A stretch of 64,000 nucleotides of DNA from DASYGT01 sp035999365 (GTDB lineage: Bacteria > Actinomycetota > Actinomycetes > Mycobacteriales > Jatrophihabitantaceae): the NCBI GenBank assembly GCA_035999365.1, contig DASYGT010000048.1, positions 1-64,000 on the forward strand, given 5' to 3'. The notes under the pieces were generated by a model, which did no database searches, was not told the origin of the DNA, and worked only from the letters and a program-made list of their open reading frames with translations. Of this stretch, positions 33,333 to 42,334 are shown piece after piece (positions within the stretch are counted from its first letter, which is position 1; each line of letters opens with the position of its first letter). Position numbers and translations under genes: made by a program.

Positions 33333-34043
33333 ATGACAAGAATCAAAGAAGCTCCGGTCGCGCTCGTCACGGGTGCCTCGCGAGGGTTCGGCCGAGCGCT
33401 GGCGTCGGCTCTCCTCGATCGCGGTTGGCGTGTTGTCCTCGATGCGCGTGACGCGGAAGCGGTGCGTGCTGCGAGCGTTGAACTGCCCGAGGTCGTTGCC
33501 GTGCGGGGCGACGTCACTGATCCGCTGCACCGGGAATCGCTCGCGGCGGCAATCGAGGTGTTCGGCGGCCTCGACCTGCTGGTGAACAACGCGAGCACCC
33601 TTGGGCCGTCGCCGCTTCCGCCGTTGACGCGGTACCCGCTGTACGCCCTGCGGCGCGTCTTCGAGACGAACGTGGTGGCACCGCTCGCGCTCGTCCAACT
33701 GCTCGCCCCGATGCTGAGGGCGCGCGCGGGCGTCGTCGTGAACCTCAGTTCCGATGCCGCAGTAGAGGCATACGAGGGGTGGGGCGGCTACGGCATGAGC
33801 AAGGCGGCGCTCGATCAGCTCACGGCAGTCGCTGCAATCGAGAACCCTGACCTGCGCATGTACTCCTTCGATCCCGGTGACATGCGCACGGCGATGCACC
33901 AGGATGCGTTTCCCGACGAGGACATCTCCGATCGCCCGGAACCGGCCACGGTCGTTCCCACCTTGCTTCGGCTGCTCGATCTGCGGCCGCCCAGCGGTCG
34001 CTATCGCGCATCCGACCTGGTCGAGCCGGCGGTAGCTCGGTGA
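33333..34043 (+). CDS. Short-chain dehydrogenase/reductase
   Basis: 236 residues. Rossmann motif VTGASRGFGRALASALLDRG, NNAS, a catalytic Ser in VVVNLSSDAAVE and YGMSK (Tyr-x3-Lys) are present. It oxidises or reduces an unknown alcohol/ketone with NAD(P)H. Because it is read divergently from soxR through a SoxR-type promoter, it may detoxify quinones or other redox-active compounds; this is inference. Its stop overlaps the queA start (GTGA). Confidence 0.85.
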   Translation: MTRIKEAPVALVTGASRGFGRALASALLDRGWRVVLDARDAEAVRAASVELPEVVAVRGDVTDPLHRESLAAAIEVFGGLDLLVNNASTLGPSPLPPLTRYPLYALRRVFETNVVAPLALVQLLAPMLRARAGVVVNLSSDAAVEAYEGWGGYGMSKAALDQLTAVAAIENPDLRMYSFDPGDMRTAMHQDAFPDEDISDRPEPATVVPTLLRLLDLRPPSGRYRASDLVEPAVAR

Positions 34044-35056
34044 GTGTCCTCGACTTCGATCTGCCGACCGAACTCGAGGCGCGTTCGCCCGTCGAACCGC
34101 GCGATGATGTGCGGCTGCTCGTGGCGCGGCCTTCGGGCCTGACGCATGCCGCGTTCGGCGAGATCGCGTCGTTTCTCGTTCCTGGAGATCTGGTCGTGGT
34201 GAACACCTCCGCGACCCTGGCAGCCTCGGTCTCGGGACGCCGCGCGGACAACCGACTTGTGCAGGTCCACTTCTCGACCCTTCTCGACGACGGGACGTGG
34301 GTGGTGGAGATCCGCCCGCCGCGCCGCGCAACGGGGCCGGTGACGGATGTGAGGCCAGGAGAGCGGGTCGTACTCGCCGACGCCGTCGACCTCGTTGTCC
34401 TCGAACCACATCCGGCGGCGCAGTCTCGCCTTTGGCGCTCAAGGATCTCCGTCGACGGGGGAGTACCGCGATTCCTCGCCCGCCATGGCGCCCCGATTCG
34501 CTATGCCTACCTCTCCGGCGCCTTCCCTCTCGCCGCGTACCAGACGGTCTTCGCGCGGGAGCCGGGCAGTGCCGAGATGCCAAGCGCGGGGCGTCCCTTC
34601 ACCACGGACTTGGTCACGGATCTGGTGGTGCGCGGTGTCGCGGTTGCCCCGGTGACGTTGCACACGGGGGTGTCGTCGCAGGATGCAGGGGAGCCACCGT
34701 TGCCTGAGCGATTCGTGGTCTCTTCGGCAACGGCTCGGCAGGTGAACGCGACTCGTCAGGCCGGCGGACGGGTCGTGGCGGTCGGGACGACCGTGACACG
34801 TGCACTCGAGTCTGCGGCAGACGGAGGCGCGCAGGTGCATGCGCGCAGCGGCTGGACCGATCTTGTGCTGGGACCCGATCGCCCGGCTCGCGTCGTCGAT
34901 GGCCTCGTCACTGGATGGCACGCGTCCGGCGCGTCGCACTTGCAGCTCCTGCAGGCCGTCGCCGGGCCGGATCTCGTCCAGGCGGCCTACGCAGAGGCAT
35001 TGCGCGAGCGTTATACCTGGCACGAATTCGGCGACAGCTGCCTGCTGCTCCCGTAG
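34040..35056 (+). CDS. queA: S-adenosylmethionine:tRNA ribosyltransferase-isomerase QueA-like
   Basis: 338 residues with the QueA pattern: DFDLPTELEARSPVEPRDDVRLLV, GDLVVVNTSATLAA, APIRYAYL, YQTVFAREPGSAEMPSAGRPFT, VTLHTG, TTVTRALES, WHASGASHLQLL. Standard QueA transfers ribosyl from SAM to 7-aminomethyl-7-deazaguanine in tRNA, the step before queuosine. GTG 34040 overlaps the dehydrogenase stop, so it may be under SoxR control. No tgt or other que gene is in the window, and substitutions around the signatures leave room for a divergent role. Confidence 0.85.
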   Translation: MSVLDFDLPTELEARSPVEPRDDVRLLVARPSGLTHAAFGEIASFLVPGDLVVVNTSATLAASVSGRRADNRLVQVHFSTLLDDGTWVVEIRPPRRATGPVTDVRPGERVVLADAVDLVVLEPHPAAQSRLWRSRISVDGGVPRFLARHGAPIRYAYLSGAFPLAAYQTVFAREPGSAEMPSAGRPFTTDLVTDLVVRGVAVAPVTLHTGVSSQDAGEPPLPERFVVSSATARQVNATRQAGGRVVAVGTTVTRALESAADGGAQVHARSGWTDLVLGPDRPARVVDGLVTGWHASGASHLQLLQAVAGPDLVQAAYAEALRERYTWHEFGDSCLLLP

Positions 35057-35059
35057 CGG

Positions 35060-36544
35060 TCAGCTGTCCTTGATCCGCACCATCCCCGACAGCACGGGGA
35101 CATATGCGGCGCCATCCGGGCCGAGGTAGATCGACGCGTAGTGGTTGTTGAACTGTGGCCCCGTGCCGGCCAGTTGCTCGAACGCCGTCGCGCCGGTCCG
35201 CATGTCGATCGCAGTGAAGTACCAGGCGTCGATGCCGAGTGCGTTGTGCGGCTTGGTGTAGACGTACAGCAATCCATTCGCGAGTGACGCCTTGGGCACC
35301 GACGTCGGCGCGCTCAACGAGTTCGTCCATACAGTGCTGCAGCTGTTGCCGGTGACATCGACCCGTGCGATGCCCGGGCTCGTCGTCTTGCCGAGCAGTG
35401 TCGACTGCGGACCCTGGTACCCGTAGTTGTTCTCGACGAACAGCGCGTTGCCCACCGCCACCAGCGAGTTCTCGGTGTCGCTCGAACCGGGCTGGAACAC
35501 GCCGGTGCTGCATACCTGCGCGCCTCCGCTTGCTGCGCTGCGGTGATAGACAATCACGTGCATCTGCGGATCGGCGTTGTCGGTGATCGCCACCTCATCC
35601 GTCCCGACAAGCGTCGGCGTCGTGCCCGAACCTTGTGCGAGCTGTCCCGGCTTCTGCACGGAGCCGCGATCGTACGGCTGGCGCCAGGTGATGGCCGGCG
35701 CGCCATCCGCGGCCGCGTCGAAGCGGTACATCGCGTGATCGGACACCACGAAGACACCACCGGTCTCGTCGACCGAGAACGAGTTGTCGATGATCTCCCC
35801 GGTGAGGCTGAGTGTGTGCACGGCGGATGTCACCGGATCGACGTTGCCGACGATGCCATGGGACGTGAGGAACCAGATCCGCCCGCCCCAGTCAGGCATC
35901 AGGGCGATCATGCAATCGGTGGACGGAATGGCGGCCGTGAGGTCGTAGGTGTGCTGCAGTGTGAACGACGCGCCGGTGTCGGCCACGACCTCGATCGTGC
36001 GCGCGGTGGTGTCGACGACAGCACGGTTCTGGTTGTCGAGGTAGAAGTACGCCCCGCCGCACAGGTCGGTCAGGGGATTCGAGCCGGCCTTCACATGTCG
36101 TGGCGGCAGGGGGAAGCTCGCCAACCGGTCCAGGGTGACCGGATCGATGAGGAGCAGGCTGGATCCGCGCAGCGCCGGGCACAGCCCCACGATGCGACCG
36201 GCTGCGTCGAATGCCGACGTCGCGCATTCCTGGAGCCCGTAGAACGCGGACGACACTCTCGGGCTGTGTCCGATCGGCCCGGGCCCCGGGTAGGAGTTCG
36301 TCCCGTAGGCATCGTTGTGGATGTTGCTGATCGGGTTCGGTGCCAGGTGCGGGTTCTGCGGCACGGTGAACGAGGCGATCGGGTCGGCCGTCGCGGGCGC
36401 GCCGATGTAGCTCGGCACCAGCAACGGCCCGGGGGTCGATGGGATCGGGACGGCTGCGTGCGCGGGCGTCAGTGCGGCGACGGCGAGCGCGGCGGAGGCA
36501 AGAACGCCGAGTGCGGCACCACGACGACGTAGTCTGTAACCCAT
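35060..36544 (-). CDS. Secreted beta-propeller-like protein
   Basis: 494 residues. An N-terminal signal peptide (RLRRRGAALGVLASAALAVAALTPAHA) probably ends after AHA. The mature part consists of repeated strand-rich units (SLLLIDPVTLDRLASFPLPPRHV, GGRIWFLTSHGIVGNVDPVTSAVHTLSL, GGVFVVSDHAMYRFDAAADG, NGLLYVYTKPHNALGIDAWYFTAIDMRTGA), which suggests a six- or seven-bladed propeller. Binding or catalytic residues are not apparent. The start codon lies inside a perfect 18-bp palindrome shared with the divergent TetR gene, so it is probably repressed by that regulator. The function is unknown. Confidence 0.75.
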   Translation of the reverse strand: MGYRLRRRGAALGVLASAALAVAALTPAHAAVPIPSTPGPLLVPSYIGAPATADPIASFTVPQNPHLAPNPISNIHNDAYGTNSYPGPGPIGHSPRVSSAFYGLQECATSAFDAAGRIVGLCPALRGSSLLLIDPVTLDRLASFPLPPRHVKAGSNPLTDLCGGAYFYLDNQNRAVVDTTARTIEVVADTGASFTLQHTYDLTAAIPSTDCMIALMPDWGGRIWFLTSHGIVGNVDPVTSAVHTLSLTGEIIDNSFSVDETGGVFVVSDHAMYRFDAAADGAPAITWRQPYDRGSVQKPGQLAQGSGTTPTLVGTDEVAITDNADPQMHVIVYHRSAASGGAQVCSTGVFQPGSSDTENSLVAVGNALFVENNYGYQGPQSTLLGKTTSPGIARVDVTGNSCSTVWTNSLSAPTSVPKASLANGLLYVYTKPHNALGIDAWYFTAIDMRTGATAFEQLAGTGPQFNNHYASIYLGPDGAAYVPVLSGMVRIKDS

Positions 36545-36552
36545 GGGTTACA
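36535..36552. promoter_or_regulatory. 18-bp perfect palindrome, likely TetR operator, over a start codon
   Basis: TGTAACCCATGGGTTACA is a perfect palindrome in the 28-base gap between the divergent secreted-protein and TetR genes. Its central CATG contains the start codon of the secreted-protein gene (36542-36544 on the minus strand). Its edge is 20 bases from the TetR start. Such a site fits an autoregulatory TetR repressor. Confidence 0.75.
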
Positions 36553-36572
36553 TCTAGTGGACGGGCCAGGCC

Positions 36573-37130
36573 GTGTCCAATCGAAACGGTGAGCGGCCGC
36601 ACGGTCGGGCCGAAGTGATGGCAGCGGTGCGTTCCGCAACTGCCGAACTGCTCGCCGAACGCGGGCCGCGCGACATCTCGGTGCGCGATGTCGCAGAGCG
36701 CGCCAACGTGAATCATGCCCTCGTTCACCGGCACTTCGGCACGAAGGACGACCTGTTCCGTGCGGTGATCAGCGAGCTGTCCGCGGAAATCGCCGCTGCG
36801 ATCAGCCGTCAGGACGTCGCCACGGTGCTGCGGCAACTGCAGGCACAGCCCGCCTACTGGCGCATCATGGCCCGTGCCGTTCTCGATGCGCCGCAGGTAC
36901 TCGAACCGGGCCGCACGTCCGCGGCATCTGCAGTGCTGGCAATGCTCGGCGGTGCGGATGAGGTGGACGACCCCACTCGCACGGCGGCGGCGGCAGCCGG
37001 TTGTCTCGTCCTCGGCTGGATCGTCTTCGGTGCGCACCTGTCGACCGTCCTCGCCGTGGCTGACGACGAGCTGCTCGAAGCGGCTGTGGCCGATGCTGTC
37101 GGCCGGCTGCTCGCGCAGCGCGTGGGTTAG
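36573..37130 (+). CDS. TetR-family transcriptional regulator
   Basis: 185 residues from GTG 36573. The HTH is clear: VMAAVRSATAELLAERGPRDISVRDVAERANVNHALVHRHFGTKDDLFRAVI. The ligand domain is helical and Ala-rich with no recognisable signature. It is divergent from the secreted propeller-like protein across a perfect palindrome, its most likely operator. Its last four bases overlap the convergent hisN gene. The effector is unknown. Confidence 0.85.
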   Translation: MSNRNGERPHGRAEVMAAVRSATAELLAERGPRDISVRDVAERANVNHALVHRHFGTKDDLFRAVISELSAEIAAAISRQDVATVLRQLQAQPAYWRIMARAVLDAPQVLEPGRTSAASAVLAMLGGADEVDDPTRTAAAAAGCLVLGWIVFGAHLSTVLAVADDELLEAAVADAVGRLLAQRVG

Positions 37131-37930
37131 GAACCGATCGCGTCGAGCAGAGCGCCGTGCAGGAGTGCATTGCTGGCGGCGGCGTTGCCCTGGTGCACGC
37201 CGTCGACACCGTCGAGGCCGGTGAAGCGGCCGCCTGCCTCGACGACGATCGGGGCGAGAGCAGCCATGTCCCAGAGCGACAACGAGGGCTCGGCGGCCAG
37301 ATCAACGGCGCCCTCGGCCACGAGCATGTACGACCAGAAGTCGCCGTAGGCGCGTGATCGCCACACCCGCTCGGTGAGGCCGACAAAGGCGTCGCGCCGC
37401 CCGAGCGCCGACCAGCCCGACAACGACGCATACGACAGGCTCGCATCCTCGAGCCGGCGCACGCCGGACACGGTGATGCGGCGGGGCTCGCCACCCGTCG
37501 ACAGCCAGGCGCCACCACCGTGGCGGGCCCACCAGCGCCGACCCAGCCCGGGCGCGGACACGACTCCGACAACGGCGTCTGCTCCGTCCAGCAGTGCGAT
37601 GAGCGTCGCCCAGACCGGAACGTTGCGGACGAAGTTCTTCGTGCCGTCGATCGGGTCGATGACCCAGCGGCGCGACCCCGTTCCCTGCGCGCCGAATTCC
37701 TCGCCTGAGATCGCATCGCCGGCGCGACGTTCGGCCAGCGTGGCCCTGATGACCTCTTCGACGGCACGGTCTGCGTCGCTGACGGGGGTGAGATCTGGCT
37801 TGGACTCGACGCGCAGGTCAGCGGCGCCGAAGCGGGCAACAGTGATGGCGTCCGCGGCGTCGGCGAGTTCGAGCGCGAGCGCCAAGTCGTCGGCGTAGGC
37901 CGTGTGGTCGGCGGAGTTCGGAGGCAGCAC
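37127..37930 (-). CDS. hisN: Histidinol-phosphatase / inositol-monophosphatase family HisN
   Basis: 267 residues. Metal-binding motifs of the inositol monophosphatase family are present: GEEFG, WVIDPIDGTKNFVRNVPVWATLIAL (DPIDGT), and SLWDMAALAPIVVEAGG. Sequence and length match actinobacterial HisN, which removes phosphate from histidinol phosphate in histidine synthesis; related enzymes act on inositol phosphates. GTG 37930 is the start, 22 bases from the divergent aminotransferase start. No other his gene is nearby. Confidence 0.82.
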   Translation of the reverse strand: MLPPNSADHTAYADDLALALELADAADAITVARFGAADLRVESKPDLTPVSDADRAVEEVIRATLAERRAGDAISGEEFGAQGTGSRRWVIDPIDGTKNFVRNVPVWATLIALLDGADAVVGVVSAPGLGRRWWARHGGGAWLSTGGEPRRITVSGVRRLEDASLSYASLSGWSALGRRDAFVGLTERVWRSRAYGDFWSYMLVAEGAVDLAAEPSLSLWDMAALAPIVVEAGGRFTGLDGVDGVHQGNAAASNALLHGALLDAIGS

Positions 37931-37952
37931 GAGCGCAGGCTACCGTCGTGCT

Positions 37953-39134
37953 GTGTCCGACGCGCCTGCTCACGCGAGTCCCGCTCGGGTCGCGGCGCGC
38001 AGCGGCGTACCGCCGTTCCATGTCATGAGGGTGATCGACGCAGTGGTCGCCCGCCGTGCGGAGGGGCTACCCACGTTCGACCTGTCGGCCGGGCAGCCGT
38101 CGACGCCTGCACCGGCCGCCGTGCGCGCGGCTGCTCACGCGGCGCTGGACGCCGACAAGATCGGCTACACCAATGCCCTCGGCATCCCGCAGCTGCGTGC
38201 GGCGATCGCCGGTCATTACGCGCGGTCCTACGGGTTGACCGTCGATCCGGCTGCGGTGGCTGTCACGACGGGATCGTCGGGAGCGTTTCTGTACGCGTTC
38301 CTCGCCTCCTTCGAGGCCGGGGACACCGTCGTGCTCGCCCGCCCGGGATATCCGGCCTACCGCAACATGCTGTCGGCGCTCGGCTGCCGCCTAGTCGAGC
38401 TGCCGTGCGGTCCCGAGACCCGATTTCAGCCCACGGTGGCTCAGCTCGAGCAGCTGGACGAGCCGCCCGCTGGGCTGGTCGTGGCGAGCCCCGCCAACCC
38501 GACGGGAACGATGTTCCTGCCCGACGAGCTCGCGGCGGTCGCCACCTGGTGCGAGCTGAACGGGACGCGCCTGGTCAGCGACGAGATCTACCACGGCATC
38601 GCGTATGCGCAGAGTCCCGCCAGCGCATGGCAGTTCAGCCGCGCCGCGCTCGTCGTCAACTCGTTCTCGAAGTACTTCTCGATGACGGGGTGGCGGATCG
38701 GCTGGCTGCTCATGCCCGACGAGCTGCGCGACCCGATCGATCGGCTGGCAGGAAACTTCACCATCTGCCCACCCGCGCTCTCGCAGCTCGCGGCCGTTGC
38801 CGCGTTTGACGCGTACGACGAGCTCGATGCCAACGTCGAGAGGTATCGCCGCAACCGCGACATGCTGCTCAGTCGGTTGCCCGCGATCGGGCTCGACAAG
38901 CTGGCCCCGGCCGACGGTGCCTTCTACATCTACGCCGACGTCTCGCGCTGGACTCATGACTCGATGGCGTGGGCGGCCCGGCTGCTCGTCGAAACGGGCG
39001 TCGCCGTTGCCCCCGGACTGGACTTCGACCCGCTCGAGGGGAGCAAGTTCATCCGCATGTGCTTCGCCGGCGACGCAACCGAGATCGTGACCGCCGTCGA
39101 TTTGCTGGGCGAGTGGCTCGCGAAGCAGCCCTGA
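37953..39134 (+). CDS. PLP-dependent class I/II aminotransferase
   Basis: 393 residues from GTG 37953. Fold type I features: DLSAGQPSTPAPAAVRAAAHAAL, GYTNALGIPQLRAAIAGHY, ASPANPTGTMF, SDEIYHGIAY and the PLP Lys in SFSKYFSMTGWRIGW. The sequence resembles aspartate/alanine-type aminotransferases. TACCGT at 37941-37946 precedes the start by six bases, hinting at a leaderless transcript. The amino acid substrate is not determined; adjacency to hisN makes a biosynthetic role possible. Confidence 0.82.
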   Translation: MSDAPAHASPARVAARSGVPPFHVMRVIDAVVARRAEGLPTFDLSAGQPSTPAPAAVRAAAHAALDADKIGYTNALGIPQLRAAIAGHYARSYGLTVDPAAVAVTTGSSGAFLYAFLASFEAGDTVVLARPGYPAYRNMLSALGCRLVELPCGPETRFQPTVAQLEQLDEPPAGLVVASPANPTGTMFLPDELAAVATWCELNGTRLVSDEIYHGIAYAQSPASAWQFSRAALVVNSFSKYFSMTGWRIGWLLMPDELRDPIDRLAGNFTICPPALSQLAAVAAFDAYDELDANVERYRRNRDMLLSRLPAIGLDKLAPADGAFYIYADVSRWTHDSMAWAARLLVETGVAVAPGLDFDPLEGSKFIRMCFAGDATEIVTAVDLLGEWLAKQP

Positions 39135-39165
39135 CTGCACCGTCCGTCGCGCACGTCTCGGCAGG

Positions 39166-40014
39166 CTAACGCGGCGGGCCGTCCGGGGCGGGTACGGAGC
39201 TCAGCACCTCGACCTCGTCGCCGATGTGAATCTCGACCCCTGGAGTGTCGGGTACCAGGTTCATGCCGAACCACGTCGCACCATCCCATTTGCGGTGCCG
39301 TGCGAGCGTCGCTATCGGTTCCTTGCCCGCGCGGGCTGTGTTGGGATCGATCGTCGTCATGACGCACCGGTCGCACCCCTTGACGGCGCGGAACTCTGCC
39401 TCGCCGACGCGCAGCCGCCGCCACCCGTCCTCGGCCCACGCCGCGTCGCCGGAGACGACGATGCTCGGTCGGAAGCGGGTCATGGCCAGCGGGGCAGCAG
39501 AGGCCATCGGACCCTGGGCGATCAAGGTGTTCAGGGCGTCAAGTGATTCCTCCGTCGTCACCAGGAGGGGGTAGCCGTCCGCAAGTGAGACCCGGTCGGA
39601 TGTAGCACCGACTTCCGGGTTCGTGGGGCGTCGGGTGGGGTCGTCCTGAAACACGAAGCGGCTGGGCTCGCCGACCACCGCGCTCATCCACGCGTGCGCA
39701 GCGTCGTCGGCGAGACTCGCCGCGAACGGACGCCGGTGGAACAGCGACACCTCGGTGAGCGGGCCCTGAGGTTCGGCAACTTCGATGTCGTCGACGCCGG
39801 GTGCCCTCAGCCGGACGCCGCCAGGGATGAGCTCGGGCCGAACGAGGAGCAGGTGGGGGTACTCGCGCGCGGTCACGCCATTGCCGCCCGAGTCGACGAC
39901 CATCCAACGGCGGTCGCCGGCCAGACCCCACGGCTCTACGACAGCTGACGACACGGCTTCGCCTCGGCAGGACTTGACCGGGTAGCGGTTGATGGCGGTG
40001 AGTTGCAGGCCCAT
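39166..40014 (-). CDS. MOSC domain protein (YcbX-like, N-terminal beta barrel)
   Basis: 282 residues. The MOSC_N beta barrel (LTAINRYPVKSCRGEAVSSAVVEPWGLAGDRRWMVVDS) leads to a MOSC domain with the conserved Cys in VKGCDRCVMTTIDPNTARAGKEPIATLARHR. These proteins bind molybdenum cofactor and reduce N-hydroxylated compounds, as YcbX or mARC do. It lies 20 bases after rsgA on the same strand and is probably the last gene of the aroA-rsgA operon. Confidence 0.85.
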   Translation of the reverse strand: MGLQLTAINRYPVKSCRGEAVSSAVVEPWGLAGDRRWMVVDSGGNGVTAREYPHLLLVRPELIPGGVRLRAPGVDDIEVAEPQGPLTEVSLFHRRPFAASLADDAAHAWMSAVVGEPSRFVFQDDPTRRPTNPEVGATSDRVSLADGYPLLVTTEESLDALNTLIAQGPMASAAPLAMTRFRPSIVVSGDAAWAEDGWRRLRVGEAEFRAVKGCDRCVMTTIDPNTARAGKEPIATLARHRKWDGATWFGMNLVPDTPGVEIHIGDEVEVLSSVPAPDGPPR

Positions 40015-40034
40015 CGAGCCAGGCTATCGACGCG

Positions 40035-41030
40035 TCACCCGCTTGCGCGGGACTCCAGCAGACGCCGGAACGCCGCGAGTCGCTCCGGCGTACCGTTCCC
40101 GGCTGCGACCCAGGAGTCCAGGTGGCATTCGCCGGACGTTGCCAGGTGCTCGCAACCGGGTGGGCACTGCGTTGCCCCGTCCTCGAGATCCGGGAAGGCC
40201 CACAGCAGGTCGTCGGCGGTCACGTGGTGCAGCCCGAACGACCGCACACCTGGCGTGTCGATCACCCAGCCGTCGTCACCAGGCAGCGGCAGGGCGATTG
40301 CCGACGACGACGTATGCCGTCCCTTGCCGATCGCGCTCACGATGCCGGTCGCGCGGTATGCGTCCGGTACCAGCACGTTGATCAACGTCGACTTGCCCAC
40401 GCCGGAGTGCCCGACGAAGACCGACATGTGTCCGGACAGCCGCGCGCGCAGTCCGTCCAAGGGCATGCCGCGCTGCGTGACGATCGCACCGACCGAGAGC
40501 GGCGCATATCGTTCGAGGGTCTCGTCCGGTGCGGCGAGATCCGCTTTCGTCAGGCAGAGCAGCGGTTCGAGACCTGCAGCGAGTGCCGCGACGATGCAGC
40601 GGTCGATGAGACCGAAGCTGGGCTCCGGGTCGGCGAGGGCGGACACGATCACGAGCTGGTCGGCATTGGCGACGATGACCCGTTCGTACGGATCGTCGTC
40701 GTCGGCGGTCCGGCGCAGCACCGTGTCGCGATCGGCGATGCGGACGATGCGCGCGAGGGTGTCCGCATTGCCCGACCGATCGCCGACGACGCTCACGTGG
40801 TCACCGACTGCGATCCCCTTCCGGCCGAGTTCTCTGGCCCGCATGGCGTTGACCTCTACGCCATCCACCAGGACGGAGTACCTGCCGCGGTCGACCGTGA
40901 GCACCATGCCGTCGGCGGCGTCCTCGTGCTGGGGACGCTGCTTCGAGCGCGGTCGTGAGCCTCGCGGATTGGGGCGACTGCGGACGTCATCCTCGTCCAT
41001 GCGTCCCGTGTCGCCCCCGCGCGTTGCCAT
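40035..41030 (-). CDS. rsgA: Ribosome small-subunit-dependent GTPase RsgA
   Basis: 331 residues from ATG 41030. Circularly permuted GTPase: OB-like N-terminus, then LCLTKADL (G4), GHSGVGKSTLIN (G1) and IDTPGVRSFGL (G3), with a C-terminal zinc motif (CPPGCEHLATSGECHLD). RsgA checks 30S subunit maturation. ATG 41030 lies one base after the aroA stop, so the two are coupled. The aroA-rsgA pair is conserved across actinobacteria, including mycobacteria. Confidence 0.92.
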   Translation of the reverse strand: MATRGGDTGRMDEDDVRSRPNPRGSRPRSKQRPQHEDAADGMVLTVDRGRYSVLVDGVEVNAMRARELGRKGIAVGDHVSVVGDRSGNADTLARIVRIADRDTVLRRTADDDDPYERVIVANADQLVIVSALADPEPSFGLIDRCIVAALAAGLEPLLCLTKADLAAPDETLERYAPLSVGAIVTQRGMPLDGLRARLSGHMSVFVGHSGVGKSTLINVLVPDAYRATGIVSAIGKGRHTSSSAIALPLPGDDGWVIDTPGVRSFGLHHVTADDLLWAFPDLEDGATQCPPGCEHLATSGECHLDSWVAAGNGTPERLAAFRRLLESRASG

Positions 41031-41031
41031 G

Positions 41032-42297
41032 TCAGGCTCCGATGAGCGAGGACCACAGTGCGGGGAAATCCGGCATGGTCTTCGTCGTCGAGGCGATGTC
41101 GTCGACAACGACGCCGTCGACGGCAAGCCCGATGACTGCGCCTGCCGTGGCCATGCGGTGATCGGCATAGGCACGCCACGTCGCGCCGTGCAGCCGTCGC
41201 GGTCGGATGGTCAGCCGATCGGATTGTTCGCTCACCTCGCCGCCGAGGCGGGTGAGCTCGGTGGCGAGTGCGGCGAGCCGGTCTGTCTCATGACCGCGCA
41301 AGTGCCCGATGCCCCGCAGCGTCGACGGTGTCGACGCGAGCGCCGCCACAGCCGCGATGACCGGCGTCAGCTCGCCGACATCGTGCAGATCGACATCGAT
41401 GCCCGTGATCTCGGCACCACCGCTCACGACGAGACCGTCGGCATTAGCGGACACCGAGGCGCCGAGCTGCGTCAACAGGTTCCGCAGCGCGTCGCCGGCC
41501 TGCGTCGTCGACAGGGGCCAGCCCGGCACCGTCACCGTCCCGCCAGTGACCACCGCGGCCGCGAGAAACGGTGCGGCGTTGGACAGATCCGGTTCGATGG
41601 TCCAGTCCTGCGCGCGGATTCGCCCCGGCAGGACGACCCAACTCGACGGCCCGGTCGCGGCGGCGTCCACACCCGCCCGGCGCACCATGTCCAGGCTCAT
41701 CTCGATGTGCGGCGCCGACGGAACGCGTTCGTCGCCGACATGGACGACCTCGATGCCGTTGCCGTAGCGGGCTGCCGACAGCAGCAGACCGGAGACGAAC
41801 TGCGACGATGCCGCCGCGTCGATCCTCACCTGTCCGCCTTTGACGGCGCCGCTTGCTCGGATGGTGAACGGCAGCCGGCCGCGGTCGTCGTCATCGACGA
41901 CGACGCCGGCCTGGCGCAATCCGTCGATGAGCGTGGCCATCGGCCGCTCGCGTGCGTAGCTGTCGCCGTCGAAACGCACGGAGCCCGTCGCGAGCGCGGC
42001 CAGCGGCGGTACGAAGCGCATTACCGTGCCGGCCAGCCCGGTGTCGACGTCCGCACCATGCAGCGTCGCGGGGTGGATTTCGCAGTCCTCGCCCACCCGT
42101 TCGATGTGCGTCCCCAGATCGGTCAGCGCCCGCGCCATCAGTTCGGTATCCCGCGCCCAGAGCGGCGCCCTGATCCGTGACGTGCCGTCTGCCAGCGCGG
42201 ACAGCACGAGCGCGCGATTGGTGAGCGACTTCGACCCGGGCAGCGTGACGACGCCGCTCACCGGGCCGTCAGCATGCGGCGCCGGCCAGGGTTGCAC
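41032..42297 (-). CDS. aroA: 3-phosphoshikimate 1-carboxyvinyltransferase (EPSP synthase)
   Basis: 421 residues from GTG 42297 (VQPWPAPHADGPVSGVVTLPGSKSLTNRALVLSALADG). The PEP/shikimate-binding motifs are present, including GLAGTVMRF, SSQFVSGLLL and LRGHETDRLAAL. It joins phosphoenolpyruvate to shikimate 3-phosphate for aromatic amino acid synthesis. A more upstream ATG at 42336 would overlap the start codon of the divergent SRAP gene by two bases; GTG 42297 matches the mycobacterial N-terminus better. Confidence 0.93.
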   Translation of the reverse strand: MQPWPAPHADGPVSGVVTLPGSKSLTNRALVLSALADGTSRIRAPLWARDTELMARALTDLGTHIERVGEDCEIHPATLHGADVDTGLAGTVMRFVPPLAALATGSVRFDGDSYARERPMATLIDGLRQAGVVVDDDDRGRLPFTIRASGAVKGGQVRIDAAASSQFVSGLLLSAARYGNGIEVVHVGDERVPSAPHIEMSLDMVRRAGVDAAATGPSSWVVLPGRIRAQDWTIEPDLSNAAPFLAAAVVTGGTVTVPGWPLSTTQAGDALRNLLTQLGASVSANADGLVVSGGAEITGIDVDLHDVGELTPVIAAVAALASTPSTLRGIGHLRGHETDRLAALATELTRLGGEVSEQSDRLTIRPRRLHGATWRAYADHRMATAGAVIGLAVDGVVVDDIASTTKTMPDFPALWSSLIGA

Positions 42298-42334
42298 ATC
42301 CGCAGTCTGCCGTACCGCCGGTACCGTCGATGCC

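Noticed and set aside
32802..34583. 593-codon open frame on the minus strand
   Set aside because: Overlaps soxR and lies opposite the dehydrogenase and queA; low-complexity Arg-rich product.
40003..42180. 725-codon open frame on the plus strand
   Set aside because: Antisense to rsgA and aroA, both unmistakable.
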